Shown here piece by piece: positions 51,139 through 64,000 of a stretch of 64,000 nucleotides of DNA. The notes beneath the pieces are model-generated. The model was given only the letters and a program-made list of their open reading frames with translations, searched no databases and was not told the DNA's origin. A program made the translations under genes and the position numbers. This DNA is from Bog-756 sp035949055 (GTDB lineage Bacteria; Actinomycetota; Acidimicrobiia; Acidimicrobiales; RAAP-2). Every line of letters begins with the position of its first letter. The first letter of the stretch is position 1. Where the stretch lies: positions 6,171-70,170 of the forward strand of contig DASZIO010000051.1 in assembly GCA_035949055.1 (NCBI GenBank), read 5' to 3'.

Positions 51139-51392
51139 CGACGCCGAGCGTACCCGGCGCTGGACCGGGGCCCGGCAGCCGCCGCGGCACGGACCGGAAC
51201 TCCCATTTGGCCGATATACCGTGGCGATGTACCCCAAACGACGTTTCCGAGAACCAGAATGAGCGCCGGATTCAGCTGGAGGACCCGCCAATACGGTGGA
51301 CGGACTTAACCCCCATGACCGGCGCTGGTGGTCATCGGCACCGGCAAATCAGCCGGCATTCCCCGCTCCTGACCGGTGACACGTATGAAGCA

Positions 51393-51405
51393 ATTTGCCC
51401 CAAAT
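51393..51405. promoter_or_regulatory. Short interrupted palindrome upstream of the gene at 51430
   Basis: ATTTG-CCC-CAAAT is a perfect 5-3-5 inverted repeat 24 bp before the start codon, in the 291-bp AT-richer divergent region between purL and the small gene. The rest of that region shows no gene. A regulatory role is only suggested by position. Confidence 0.35.
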
Positions 51406-51429
51406 GGCCATCTCTGGAAGGCTCGCGAC

Positions 51430-51861
51430 ATGGCAGCTACAAGCACCGTGAAACCTCGCAAAAAGACTCCTATGTCAGCGGACCACAAGGCGGCACTGGC
51501 CAAAGGGCGGGAGGAGGGCCGGATCGTCCGGCGGTACCTCGAGGCGCTCGAATCGAGCAAGCCCCGGCGGGGCCGAAAGCGCACCCCGGACTCCATCCGC
51601 AAACGCCTCAACACCATCGATGCCTCCTTGCCCACCGCCGATCCGCTGGCCCGCCTCCATATGGTGGAAGAGAAGCAGCGGCTCGAGTCCGAGCTTTCTC
51701 ACACCGGCGAGACGGTAGACCTCGGCGCACTCGAGAAGAGCTTCATCAAGGTGGCCCGCGTCTACGGCGAACGCAAGGGAATCTCCTATTCGGCCTGGCG
51801 CACCGTGGGGGTCAGCGCCAACGTGCTCCAGCAGGCGCGCATCCCGCGCACCCGCGGCTGA
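51430..51861 (+). CDS. Conserved small basic helical protein of unknown function
   Basis: This 143-residue protein is the only plus-strand gene inside the purine cluster. It is Lys/Arg-rich at the start (STVKPRKKTPMSADHKAALAKG), has KPRRGRKRTPDSIRKRLNTI, an acidic coiled-coil-like stretch (LARLHMVEEKQRLESELSH) and ends KGISYSAWRTVGVSANVLQQARI, which looks like a small DNA-binding-like motif. Similar proteins are remembered as conserved in actinobacteria, without known function. GGAAGG lies 8 nt before ATG 51430. Confidence 0.7.
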   Translation: MAATSTVKPRKKTPMSADHKAALAKGREEGRIVRRYLEALESSKPRRGRKRTPDSIRKRLNTIDASLPTADPLARLHMVEEKQRLESELSHTGETVDLGALEKSFIKVARVYGERKGISYSAWRTVGVSANVLQQARIPRTRG

Positions 51862-52044
51862 GCTCCGGCCCAAGCTCGCCCAAGCTCGGCCTGAACCCGC
51901 CCACCGGGCCCTCCGGCGCCGACGGCCCACCCGCGCCGGGCCGTTCCACTCGCGGCTCAGGACCGGCCGCCTCCACCGAACCTCCGGCTGCGGCCTGGCC
52001 CGGCGGCGCCCATCCGTTTCTGCCGGCGGGTTCGGGCGGTCCCG

Positions 52045-52746
52045 TCAGGCGACGGTGGCCGCCGCCGGGGGCCGGGCGCCGGGTGCCACCGAGCGCAGCA
52101 GCGCCCCGAGGAGCACCAGCCCGTCCACCGATCCGATGAGCGGGTCGGTGGCGCGCTCGGGGTGAGGCATGAGACCGACCACGGTGCGGCTCTCGTTGCA
52201 CACCCCGGCGATATCGTCCACCGAACCATTGGGGTTGTCGGTGTACCGCAGCACCACCCGGTCCTCGGAGCGGAGCATCGCCAGCGTCTCGGCATCGCAG
52301 GTGTAGTTGCCCTCGAAGTGGTTGATCGGCAACTGCAGCACGGTTCCCGCCGCCACGCCCCGGGTCAGCACGGAGTCGGAGGACTCGACCCGGGTGGCCA
52401 CGGTGGTGCACAGAAAGCGGAGGCCGCGGTTCTTCTGCAGCGCGCCGGGAAGCAGGCCGGCCTCGGTGAGCACCTGGAAGCCGTTGCAGATCCCGACCAC
52501 CGGACCGCCCGACGCGGCGAACTCGCTGACAGCAGTCATCACCGGCGAGAAACGGGCGATGGCCCCGGGGCGCAGGTAGTCGCCGTGGGCGAAGCCGCCC
52601 GGGACGATCAGCCCGTCGAACCCCCGCACGGCCCGATCACCGTGCCACACCAGCTCGGCGCGGGCCCCCGCCCGCTCGAGGGCGAGGACGGCATCGTGCT
52701 CGCAGTTGGTCCCCGGAAAGACCACCACACCGAGGCGCGGCGCCAT
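52045..52746 (-). CDS. purQ: Phosphoribosylformylglycinamidine synthase, PurQ glutaminase subunit
   Basis: This 233-residue class I glutamine amidotransferase supplies ammonia to PurL. The nucleophile Cys is in VVGICNGFQVLTEAGLLPGAL, the catalytic His and Glu in GLMPHPERA, and FPGTNCEHD starts the fold. ATG 52746 overlaps the purS stop (ATGA). The Ala/Pro-rich last 20 residues look disordered. Confidence 0.95.
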   Translation of the reverse strand: MAPRLGVVVFPGTNCEHDAVLALERAGARAELVWHGDRAVRGFDGLIVPGGFAHGDYLRPGAIARFSPVMTAVSEFAASGGPVVGICNGFQVLTEAGLLPGALQKNRGLRFLCTTVATRVESSDSVLTRGVAAGTVLQLPINHFEGNYTCDAETLAMLRSEDRVVLRYTDNPNGSVDDIAGVCNESRTVVGLMPHPERATDPLIGSVDGLVLLGALLRSVAPGARPPAAATVA

Positions 52747-53081
52747 CAGGCTCCCGGGCCCTCGTCCCGGCCGGGATCGGGGTCCGCACCGGCACCGTCA
52801 CTGCCGACGGTTGCCGTCGGGCGGACCGACACCGAGGACTCCTCGATCACCGGGTTGGCCAGCAGCCGATCGGCCACCTCCGTGGCCTGGGCCAGGGCGG
52901 ATGCCTCGTCGGTGGCGGCGATGTCGAACCGGAACGACTTGCCCGCCCGCAGGTCGGTCACCCCGCTGAGCCCGAGGGCAGGCAGGGCCCGCTCGATGGT
53001 GGCACCCTGCGGGTCGGCGATCCCCTCCCGCAGCCGGACCTCGACCAGCACCGAGAAGCGCGACGAGGCGGCCGCCGTCAC
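52746..53081 (-). CDS. purS: Phosphoribosylformylglycinamidine synthase, PurS subunit
   Basis: This 111-residue protein bridges PurQ and PurL. FSVLVEVRLREGIADPQGATIERALPALG, VTDLRAGKSFRFDIAA and ANPVIEESSV match PurS (about 80 residues). The last 25 residues (GSDGAGADPDPGRDEGPGA) are an acidic disordered extension. GTG 53081 overlaps the purC stop and its own stop overlaps purQ. Confidence 0.92.
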   Translation of the reverse strand: MTAAASSRFSVLVEVRLREGIADPQGATIERALPALGLSGVTDLRAGKSFRFDIAATDEASALAQATEVADRLLANPVIEESSVSVRPTATVGSDGAGADPDPGRDEGPGA

Positions 53082-53986
53082 GCCCCGTACCAGTCGGACA
53101 ATCGGCGACTGCATATTCGTTCGTAGGCGTCGACGTAGCGGGTCGAGGTGGCCCGCACGATCTCGTCGGGCAGGGGCGGCGGGGGGGGCTGCTTGTCCCA
53201 GGGCTGGCCCTCGAGCCAGTCGCGCAGGGGCTGCTTGTCGAAGGAGGGCGGGTTGGTCCCGGGCGCGCAGTTGTCGGCGGGCCAGAACCGAGAGGAGTCC
53301 GGCGTCAGCACTTCGTCGCAGATGGACAGCGCCCCGTCGATGAAGCCGAGCTCGAATTTGGTGTCGCAGATGACGATCCCCTGCTCCTCGGCGCGTGCCG
53401 CCGCCCGCGAGTAGGCGGCCAGGCACAGCGACGCCGCCGCGGTCGCCGCCTCCTGGCCCACCAGGTCGACGGCCTCGGCCATCCCGATGTTGACGTCGTG
53501 GCCCTCGGTGGCCTTGGTCGACGGGGTGAAGATGGGCTCGGGCAGGCGGTCGGCGTGGCGCAGGCCGGCCGGCATGGCCATGCCGTGCACGGTCCCGTCG
53601 CGCTCGTACTCCTTGTAGGCCGAGCCGGCCAGGTACCCGCGCACGATGCACTCGATGTCGAGCATCTCGGCCCGCGCCACCAGCATCGAACGACCGGCCA
53701 ATCCCCGAAGACCGCCGGGCAGGGCGGCGGCGCCGGCCGGGAAGTCGGCGGCGTCGGCACTGATCAGGTGGTTGGGGGCGAGATCAGCCAGCTCGTCGAG
53801 CCAGAACGTGGTCATGGCCGTGAGCACCCGGCCCTTGTCGGGGATGGGCTCGGCCATGACCACGTCGAATGCCGAGATCCGGTCGGAGGCCACCATCAGC
53901 AGCCGGCCCTCGCCGGCGTCGTAGAGCTCCCTGACCTTCCCCGACTGGATGAGGGGCAGCGGTTCGGCGGTCGGCGCGGTGGTCAT
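53078..53986 (-). CDS. purC: SAICAR synthetase
   Basis: This 302-residue enzyme joins aspartate to CAIR. Motifs are SGKVRELYDAGEGRLLMVASDRISAFDV, IECIVRGYLAGSAYKEY, PIFTPSTKATEGHDVNI and ICDTKFELGFIDG, then a yeast/actinobacterial-length C-terminal part (SFDKQPLRDWLEGQPWDKQPP). ATG 53986 overlaps the purB stop (ATGA). Confidence 0.95.
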   Translation of the reverse strand: MTTAPTAEPLPLIQSGKVRELYDAGEGRLLMVASDRISAFDVVMAEPIPDKGRVLTAMTTFWLDELADLAPNHLISADAADFPAGAAALPGGLRGLAGRSMLVARAEMLDIECIVRGYLAGSAYKEYERDGTVHGMAMPAGLRHADRLPEPIFTPSTKATEGHDVNIGMAEAVDLVGQEAATAAASLCLAAYSRAAARAEEQGIVICDTKFELGFIDGALSICDEVLTPDSSRFWPADNCAPGTNPPSFDKQPLRDWLEGQPWDKQPPPPPLPDEIVRATSTRYVDAYERICSRRLSDWYGA

Positions 53987-55289
53987 CGGTCGAGCTCCTC
54001 CAGGGCGTCGGTGAATCGGTGCACGTGGCGAAGCGTACGGGTGAGGTCGAAGGCCTCGTCCAGCGCGGCCGGGGCCAGCGTGACCTCGGGGTCCTCTTCC
54101 AGGACCTGGCGGAAGGGCCGGCCCTCGTCGGAAGCCCGCCGGGCGTCGCGCTGCACGATGCGGTAGGCGGCGTCCCGGCTCGAGCCCCCCGCCACCAGGG
54201 CCAGCAGGACCGACTGGCTGAACACCAGGCCGAGGCTCCCCTCGTTCAGCGTGGCGAGCGCCCGCTCCGGGTGGATCACCAACCCCTCGACCAGTCCGGT
54301 GGCCTTCTGCAGCACGTAGAGGGCGAGGGCCGAGGCGTCGGGGAGCACGATCCGCTCGACCGAGCTGTGGGAGATGTCCCGCTCGTGCCAGAGGGCGACG
54401 TCCTCGAGGCCGGCCGTCAGGTAGCCGCGCAGCACCCGGGCCAGCCCGCACAGGCGCTCGGACAGGACCGGGTTGCGCTTGTGGGGCATGGCCGAGCTGC
54501 CCTTCTGGCCCGGCTTGAACGGCTCCTCTACCTCGCCGAGCTCGCTCCGGGCCAGGTGGCGCACCTCGGTGGCGATGGACTCGACGGTGGCGCCGACCGA
54601 CGCACAGGCCCACAGGTACTCGGCGTGACGGTCACGCGACACCACCTGGGTGGCCGGGGTCGGGGTGAGGCCGAGCGCCCGGCAGACGTGCGCCTCGACC
54701 CGCGGGTCGATGTTGGAGTACGTCCCGACCGCACCCGACAGCTTGCCCACGGCCACCCGGTGGCGGGCGGCACGGAGCCGTTCGAGGTCGCGGCCGGCCT
54801 GCAGGGCCCATAGCGCGAACTTGGCCCCGAACGTGGTCGGCTCGGCGTGCATGCCGTGGGTGCGCCCCGTCACCGGCACCTCGATCGTCTCCGCGGCGCG
54901 CGCCTTGAGCGCTCCGACCAGCCCGGCGCACGCCTCGATGAGGAGATCGGCCGCTCGGGTGAGAGCGGCGCACAGGGCCGTGTCCACCACGTCGGACGAG
55001 GTGAGGCCGTAGTGGATCCAGGACCCCTCGGGTTGGCCGATGACCGCTTGCACCACGTCCACGAAGGCGGCCACGTCGTGGTCAGTGGTCCGCTCCCGGT
55101 CGGCCACGGCCGCCACGAAGGAGGCGTCGACCTCCGGGGCGCGCGCCTCGCAGGCCTTGAACGCCTCGGACGGGACCACCCCGATGGCGGCCCAGCCCTC
55201 GGTGGCGAGCAGCTCCACCCGCAGCCACATGGCGAGGCGGGCCTCGTCGGAGAAGAGAGCGGTCATCTCGGCGGGGGCGTAGCGCGGGA

Positions 55290-55293
<4 letters not shown>
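53983..55293 (-). CDS. purB: Adenylosuccinate lyase
   Basis: This 436-residue fumarase-superfamily lyase acts twice in purine synthesis, releasing fumarate from SAICAR and adenylosuccinate. Seen are IHYGLTSSDVVDTAL, TGRTHGMHAEPTTFGAKFA and the signature GSSAMPHKRNP. GTG 55293 overlaps the purD stop by 4 bp. Confidence 0.95.
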
Positions 55294-56567
<1,274 letters not shown>

Positions 56568-56610
56568 CCCGGGCCGGACCCGTTCCGCCCGCCGCCGGCG
56601 CCGCACCCGC

Positions 56611-57891
56611 TCATGCGGCGAAACGCACGAACTGCTCGCGCCCGGGCCCGACCCCGACGAGGCGCACCGGCGTACCGATCTGCTCGGCCAGGAAGCTCAC
56701 GTAGTCACGGGCCGCCTGGGGCAGGTCGGCGAGCTCGGTGGCCGCCGACAGGTCGGTCTTCCACCCGGGCAGCTCCTCGTAGACCGGGGTGACCTGGTGG
56801 AAGGTCGACTGGTGGTACGGCGGGTGGGTGAAGCGCTCGCCGCCCGCCTGGTAGGCCACGCACACCTTGACGGTGTCGAAGCTGTCGAGCACGTCCAGCT
56901 TGGTCAGGGCCACCTCGGACAGGGAGTTGAGCCGGACGGCCTGGCGCATCATGACCGCGTCGAACCAACCCGGCCGGCGGCGACGGCCGGTGTTCACCCC
57001 GTACTCGCGGCCCCGCTCGACCAGCGTGTCGCCCGTCTCGTCCACCAGCTCGGTGGGGAACGGGCCGCTGCCCACCCTGGTCACGTACGACTTGGCGATG
57101 CCGATCACCTCTTCGATGTAGCGCGGCCCCACGCCCGACCCGGTGCAGGCCCCCCCGGCCACCGGGTTGGACGAGGTCACGAAGGGATAGGTGCCGTGGT
57201 CGAGGTCGAGGAAGGTGGCCTGGGCCCCTTCGAGCAAGACGTGGGTGCCGCGCTCCAGGGCGTCGTGAACCAGGCCGACCGTGTCGGCCACCATCGGGGC
57301 CACCCGCGGCGCCAGCTTGTCGAGGTACTGGGCGCAGATGTCGTCGGCCGACAGCGGCAGCCGGTTGTACACCTTGGCCAGGATGGCATTCTTCTCCTTC
57401 AGCACCACGTCGAGCTTCTGGCGGAAGATCTTCGGGTCGAGGAGATCCTGTACCCGCAGTCCGACCCGCGAGGACTTGTCGGCGTACGCCGGCCCGATCC
57501 CGCGCTTGGTCGTGCCCAGGCTGTTCTTGCCGAGGTAGCGCTCGGTCAGCCGGTCGAGCTCGTGGTGGTACGGCATGATCAGATGGGCGTTGCCGCTCAC
57601 CAGCAGCCTGGAGGTGTCGATCCCCTTGGCGTTCAGGGTGTCGACTTCTTCGAGCAGCACCTTCGGGTCGACGACCACCCCGTTGCCGATCACCGGGGTG
57701 ATGTGGTCGTACAGCACCCCGCTCGGCACCAGCTGGAGGGCGAAGGTCTCGCCGTCCACCACGATGGTGTGGCCGGCGTTGTGGCCGCCCTGGTAGCGGA
57801 CCACCATCCCCATCTCCTTGGCCAGGAGATCGGTGAGCTTGCCCTTGCCCTCATCACCCCATTGGGTCCCGACGACGACGGTTGCCGGCAC
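56611..57891 (-). CDS. purA: Adenylosuccinate synthetase
   Basis: This 426-residue enzyme makes adenylosuccinate from IMP, aspartate and GTP. The P-loop GTQWGDEGKGKLTD (residues 7-20), GGHNAGHTIVVDG, KRGIGPAYADK and GVGPGREQFV are diagnostic. GTG 57891 has a strong GGAGGAG 7 nt upstream, suggesting high expression. It starts the purA-purD-purB-purC-purS-purQ transcript. Confidence 0.96.
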   Translation of the reverse strand: MPATVVVGTQWGDEGKGKLTDLLAKEMGMVVRYQGGHNAGHTIVVDGETFALQLVPSGVLYDHITPVIGNGVVVDPKVLLEEVDTLNAKGIDTSRLLVSGNAHLIMPYHHELDRLTERYLGKNSLGTTKRGIGPAYADKSSRVGLRVQDLLDPKIFRQKLDVVLKEKNAILAKVYNRLPLSADDICAQYLDKLAPRVAPMVADTVGLVHDALERGTHVLLEGAQATFLDLDHGTYPFVTSSNPVAGGACTGSGVGPRYIEEVIGIAKSYVTRVGSGPFPTELVDETGDTLVERGREYGVNTGRRRRPGWFDAVMMRQAVRLNSLSEVALTKLDVLDSFDTVKVCVAYQAGGERFTHPPYHQSTFHQVTPVYEELPGWKTDLSAATELADLPQAARDYVSFLAEQIGTPVRLVGVGPGREQFVRFAA

Positions 57892-57953
57892 GCGTCACTC
57901 CTCCGTTGCGAAAAGCGGATTGCACACCAGTGTACCCCGCACCTCCATACGGC

Positions 57954-59981
57954 TCACTCGACGGCCGATCGCTCGCGCCGCAACACCTGGGCCACCGCCC
58001 GCATGAACAGAACCGAGGAGAACACCAGGCCGATGAAGCCGATGGCCTGCAACGACAGGCGGATGTCGCGGGTGCCGGCCAGCTCGGCCGCCACCAGGAT
58101 GACGGCAGAGGCCAGGAGCCCGATGCCCCCAAAGGCGCCGATCAGCACCCGGTCGATCCACCGCCCGACCACGGCCTCGTCCCGCCCGGCAAAGCGCTCG
58201 ACCCGCAGGCTCAGCCGCCCGGCGCGCAGCTGGGTGGCGATCTCGTCGGCGTGCTCGGGCAGGGTGCGCAAGGCCGGCAGGGCCCGGCGCAGCTCCTGCT
58301 GGAGGAGGTCGCCGTCGAGCTCGCCCTCGGGAACGGCCAGGGCCTGGGCCGAGGCGCTCGCCTCGGTGGCCAGCACGAACGACGGGTCGATCACCCGGAG
58401 CGTCCCGTCCAAGGTCAGCAGGGCCCGGGACAGCGAGGTCATCGAGGGGGGCACCCGCAGGCCGTGGCGGGCCATGACCGAGAGCACCTGGTGGATGAGG
58501 GCCGGGTCGAAGCCTCCGGCGGACTCGACCATCAGCCGGCCGACATCGGACTCGAGCGCCCGCAGGTCGGCAGTGGCGTCACCGGCGAGGTTCCGGACCG
58601 CCCGCGCCACCACCATCGGCTCGTCGGTGGTCATGCCGATGGCCATGTCCTCGAGGGCGCGGCGCGTCGACGGGTCGAGCAGCCCGACCGCCCCGAAGTC
58701 GAGGAGCCACAATCGGCCCCACTCGTCCACCATCAGGTTGCCGGGGTGGGGGTCGGCGTGGAACACCGAGCCCCGAAGCACTTGCTCGAGGAAGCAGTTG
58801 AGCAGAGCGGCAGCCAGCAGGTGGGCGGGGGCGCCGCTGGCGGCCACCGCGCCCTCGGCGTCGATCGGCCGGCCCGGTACCTCCTCCATCACCAGCAGGC
58901 GGTCGGTCGACAGCTCGTGGAACACGGCGGGCACCCGTACCACGTCGTCGGCCGGGTCGTCGTGGCTCATGGCGGCCCGGAGCCGCTCGCACATGGTCGC
59001 CTCCCGGCTGTAGTCGAGCTCGTGGTCCATGCCCGTGATGAGCTCATCGGCCAACGAGCGGACGCCGAAATCGCGGGCGGCCGGAACCCGCCGCTCGACG
59101 ATCCGGGCGGCCAGGCGCAGCACGGTGGCGTCACGACGCAGCAGCTCGTCGAGCCCGGGCCGCTGCACCTTGACCACCACCGCCTCGCCGCTGGTGAGGA
59201 CGGCCCGGTGCACCTGTCCGATCGAAGCCGAGGCCAGCGGCTCGAACTCGAACGAGGTGAACATTTCCTCGACGGCCTGTCCCAGCTCGGCCTCGACCAG
59301 GGGGCGGACCTCGTCGGTCGGGATGGGCCGAACGTCGGCGCGTAGCCGCGACAATTCCTCGATCACCGGTGCAGCGAGCAGGTCGCTGCGGGTGGAGGCG
59401 ATCTGGCCGAACTTCACGAACATCCCGCCGGCATCCTCCAGGGTGAGGCGGAGGCGGCGGCCGAACTCATCGGTGGCCATACCGGTCGGGGACAGGTACT
59501 GGGGTCGGGCCAGCCCGCGCCGGCGGGCGGCGCCGAGCACCTCGAAGGACCTCGATACCGGGGCCAGGGTGCGGCGGGCCCAGCGCATCGGGTGCAGCCA
59601 GATGCGCTTCGAGCGGCGGCGGCGCGGTCCGACCCCGGTGCGGGCGATGGCCTCGGGGATGATCAGGAGGACCATGGTGGCGAGCACTCCGAACAGGGCG
59701 GTGAGCGCGTAGATCACGTCGCGGTCGTTGGGCCCGTGGGCCACCGCGGCCGCTCCGGCCAGGCCGACCAGGGTGCCGATCAGGGCGGTCAGCATCGAGC
59801 GCCACCGGCCCACCTTGATGCCGATCAGCCGGTTGCTCACCAGGCCGAGCACGATGACGAAGACGATGGCGAGGACCAGGGAGAGCACGTTCTGGAAGTC
59901 GATGCGGATGGTGACCGCGCCGGTCGCTCCCCCCAGTGCGGCCGGCCGGGCGCCCGCCACAGTGCCGACCGCGGTCAACAT
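57954..59981 (-). CDS. ABC1/UbiB-family kinase-like membrane protein
   Basis: This protein of about 675 residues has two to four N-terminal membrane helices (LSLVLAIVFVIVLGLVSN, MLTALIGTLVGLAGAAAVAH, ALTALFGVLATMVLLIIPEA), an ABC1 atypical-kinase domain and two C-terminal helices (GGIGLLASAVILVAAEL, IGFIGLVFSSVLFMRAV). Kinase landmarks are FVKFGQIASTR (the KxGQ extension motif), VVVKVQRPG, HADPHPGNLMVD and WLLDFGAVG. UbiB-type proteins support quinone or lipid metabolism. The start is uncertain (ATG 59981 chosen; ATG 60143 adds a basic low-complexity leader). Confidence 0.88.
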   Translation of the reverse strand: MLTAVGTVAGARPAALGGATGAVTIRIDFQNVLSLVLAIVFVIVLGLVSNRLIGIKVGRWRSMLTALIGTLVGLAGAAAVAHGPNDRDVIYALTALFGVLATMVLLIIPEAIARTGVGPRRRRSKRIWLHPMRWARRTLAPVSRSFEVLGAARRRGLARPQYLSPTGMATDEFGRRLRLTLEDAGGMFVKFGQIASTRSDLLAAPVIEELSRLRADVRPIPTDEVRPLVEAELGQAVEEMFTSFEFEPLASASIGQVHRAVLTSGEAVVVKVQRPGLDELLRRDATVLRLAARIVERRVPAARDFGVRSLADELITGMDHELDYSREATMCERLRAAMSHDDPADDVVRVPAVFHELSTDRLLVMEEVPGRPIDAEGAVAASGAPAHLLAAALLNCFLEQVLRGSVFHADPHPGNLMVDEWGRLWLLDFGAVGLLDPSTRRALEDMAIGMTTDEPMVVARAVRNLAGDATADLRALESDVGRLMVESAGGFDPALIHQVLSVMARHGLRVPPSMTSLSRALLTLDGTLRVIDPSFVLATEASASAQALAVPEGELDGDLLQQELRRALPALRTLPEHADEIATQLRAGRLSLRVERFAGRDEAVVGRWIDRVLIGAFGGIGLLASAVILVAAELAGTRDIRLSLQAIGFIGLVFSSVLFMRAVAQVLRRERSAVE

Positions 59982-60169
59982 GGCCGGACTGGGGTCAACC
60001 AGGACACGGGCACGCCGGCCTCCCTGGGCATCGAGGCCCGCCTCAGCTCGGGTCGGGCGCCGGACCGGCCGCCGGCTGGTGCGCTGTTCGGCCCGGGCAC
60101 TCCACGGACCACATGATGGCAACCCTCGGCCGACGGCGTCCACCGGCGCCGCCTGACCGGCGCGGTGGG

Positions 60170-62658
<2,489 letters not shown>

Positions 62659-62662
<4 letters not shown>

Positions 62663-63081
62663 ACTCCTCCTCTACCTCCTGATGCGCCGGTGGCTCGGGC
62701 CGACCGACGGGGCAACCGGGTGGGAACCGGCATCTGTCTCAGGGGCACCAGCTCCCGCCGGTAGTGGCGGTGGGTGATGGCCAGCGCCTCGCGGGCTTCG
62801 ACCCGGGTGGTCTCCAGCTCGGCCTGCAGTCGGGCCACTTCGGCCTCGAGCTCCATGACCCGGCGTACGCCCTCGAGGTTCACCCCGGCGTTGGTGAGGC
62901 TCTGGATATGGCGCAACCGGTCGAGGTCTTGCTCGCTGAAGCGGCGACTGCCCCCTTCGGTGCGGCTGGGGTCGACCAGGCCGCGGCGTTCGTAGACGCG
63001 CAGGGTCTGGGGGTGCACGCCGGTGAGCTCGGCCGCCACCGAGATGACATAGACGGCCCGGGTGCGGCGTTCGTCGCTCAT
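62659..63081 (-). CDS. hspR: HspR, MerR-type heat-shock repressor
   Basis: This 140-residue regulator has the MerR winged helix YVISVAAELTGVHPQTLRVYERRGLVDPSRTEGGSRRFSEQDLDRLRHI split into helix-turn-helix and wing, then a coiled coil (GVRRVMELEAEVARLQAELETTRVEA). HspR represses dnaK-operon genes through HAIR sites together with DnaK. It overlaps dnaJ upstream and clpB downstream by 4 bp each. HAIR sites are expected upstream of dnaK, outside the window. Confidence 0.93.
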
Positions 63082-64000
63082 GGCACGCTCCCGAGGCGCC
63101 GCTCAGGTGGCTCGATGACGGTGGCCAGCGCCTCCACCGCGGCCCGCTGCTCGTCAGTCAACTTGTCCGGGACGTCGACATCGACGCTGACCAGCAGGTC
63201 GCCGTTCGAGCCCTTGCGACCGGCCGGCACGCCCCGGCCCTTGACCCGGAAGGTCCGCCCGGTCGGGGTACCGGGAGGGACGCGGAGGGTGACCGGAGCG
63301 GTGAGGGTGGGGACGGTCAGCGTGGTACCCAACGCCGCCTCGGCGTACGACACGGGCACGGTCAACGTCAGGTTGCGGCCCCGGCGGCCGAAGATCCCGT
63401 GCCGGTCCACCCTGACCACCACGTACAGATCGCCGTTGGGCCCGCCGCCACGACCGGACGCGCCGCGACCCTTGACCCGGATGCGCTGACCGTCATCCAC
63501 GCCCGGTGGGATCCGCACCTTGACCGCCCGGTTGCGGTGTTCGACCCCGGTCCCCGCGCACGTCGGGCACGGGGTGGTGACCACCGTCCCACGACCACCG
63601 CACTGCGGGCAGATCTGGCTCAGCGAGAAGAGGCCCTGGTTGTCCTGCAGGGTGCCCGAGCCCCCGCACCGCGGGCAGGTCACCGGTTGGGTGCCGGGGG
63701 CGGCTCCGGTCCCCCCACAGGTATGGCAGCGCACGTCGGTGGCGAGGTTGACCGACGTGGTCACACCCTTCACCGCATCCTCGAAGGAGAGGTGCAGCTC
63801 GGCCTCTACGTCCGCGCCGCGCTGCGGACCCCCGCCTCCGCCCCGGCGGCCGCGCCCGAACAGACCACCGAACAGATCGCCCAGATCTCCCATGTCATCG
63901 ACCCGGAACGTGCCACCACCGAAACCGCCCGGGAAGCCCGCCCCGGCGGCGGCCGGGCCCATGGCCCGGACCTCGTCGTACTCCTTCCGCTGATCGGTGT
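63078..64000 (-). CDS. dnaJ: DnaJ co-chaperone, 5' end outside the window
   Basis: The C-terminal 307 codons are present. The frame enters at the end of the J domain (DQRKEYDEVRAMG), passes a Gly/Phe-rich linker (FPGGFGGGTF, LFGGLFGRGRRGGGGG), the four zinc-finger repeats CHTCGGTG, CPRCGGSG, CPQCGGRG and CPTCAGTG, and the two C-terminal substrate domains. This is a type I DnaJ that presents substrates to DnaK. Its stop overlaps the hspR start (ATGA). Confidence 0.95.
   Translation of the reverse strand, partial: TDQRKEYDEVRAMGPAAAGAGFPGGFGGGTFRVDDMGDLGDLFGGLFGRGRRGGGGGPQRGADVEAELHLSFEDAVKGVTTSVNLATDVRCHTCGGTGAAPGTQPVTCPRCGGSGTLQDNQGLFSLSQICPQCGGRGTVVTTPCPTCAGTGVEHRNRAVKVRIPPGVDDGQRIRVKGRGASGRGGGPNGDLYVVVRVDRHGIFGRRGRNLTLTVPVSYAEAALGTTLTVPTLTAPVTLRVPPGTPTGRTFRVKGRGVPAGRKGSNGDLLVSVDVDVPDKLTDEQRAAVEALATVIEPPERRLGSVP

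Noticed and set aside
51229..51264. 11-codon frame MYPKRRFREPE downstream of a TATACC hexamer
   Set aside because: It could be a leader peptide, but there is no ribosome binding site, conservation evidence or linked attenuator.

Overview
The window is high-GC DNA (only short AT-richer patches) from an actinobacterium, most likely Acidimicrobiia or a close relative; the class is inferred from gene content alone. The evidence is a dnaJ-hspR-clpB heat-shock block, a SenX3/RegX3-type two-component pair, a clpS-DUF2017 pair behind heme A synthase, an F420-type LLM oxidoreductase, a polyphosphate-glucokinase-like ROK kinase, PurS/PurQ/PurL-type FGAM synthase, dense GTGA/ATGA start-stop overlaps and at least one apparently leaderless promoter.

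Layout. 0-1.3 kb is a decayed, AT-richer patch: the edge of a gene, a 34-bp direct repeat, a small hypothetical gene and a frameshifted tryptophan-synthase-beta-like remnant. 1.3-13.4 kb is accessory lipid/xenobiotic metabolism: an ABC exporter, tRNA-Arg, a CoA-transferase/DUF35/thiolase set behind a palindromic promoter, a quinone oxidoreductase, a CHAD protein, a polyphosphate-type glucokinase, an amidase, an LLM monooxygenase and a P450. 13.4-20 kb (minus strand) is a compact five-gene type IV secretion/conjugation-like operon without a relaxase. 20-29.3 kb is mostly housekeeping: senX3-regX3, serS, a second ABC exporter, a membrane thioredoxin, ctaB/ctaA divergent pair, clpS-DUF2017 and tRNA-Glu-Asp-Phe.

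29.5-41.9 kb is a less GC-extreme, laterally acquired-looking island: a secreted lipase, a striking repeat/hairpin operator, an FHA-HTH regulator, a 1,191-residue Ser/Thr kinase-AAA-ATPase protein that appears to start at CTG, a cholesterol-oxidase-like GMC flavoenzyme with a ferredoxin-like Cys cluster, an alpha/beta hydrolase with a Cys nucleophile, a cyclic-nucleotide-binding protein, an SDR and a deletion-broken acyl-CoA-dehydrogenase-like gene. 42-45.5 kb holds ThpR, a TetR-epimerase pair and a PadR-ferredoxin pair, both regulators with visible palindromic operators.

45.5-57.9 kb is the purine supercluster on the minus strand (purA, purD, purB, purC, purS, purQ; then purL, purF, purM, pyrE), almost all joined by 4-bp overlaps and interrupted only by one small convergent gene. 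The window ends with an ABC1/UbiB-type kinase and clpB, hspR and the 3' part of dnaJ.

The strongest candidates for an undescribed system are the kinase/FHA/redox-hydrolase island (30.8-39.9 kb) and the relaxase-less T4SS operon (13.4-20 kb).
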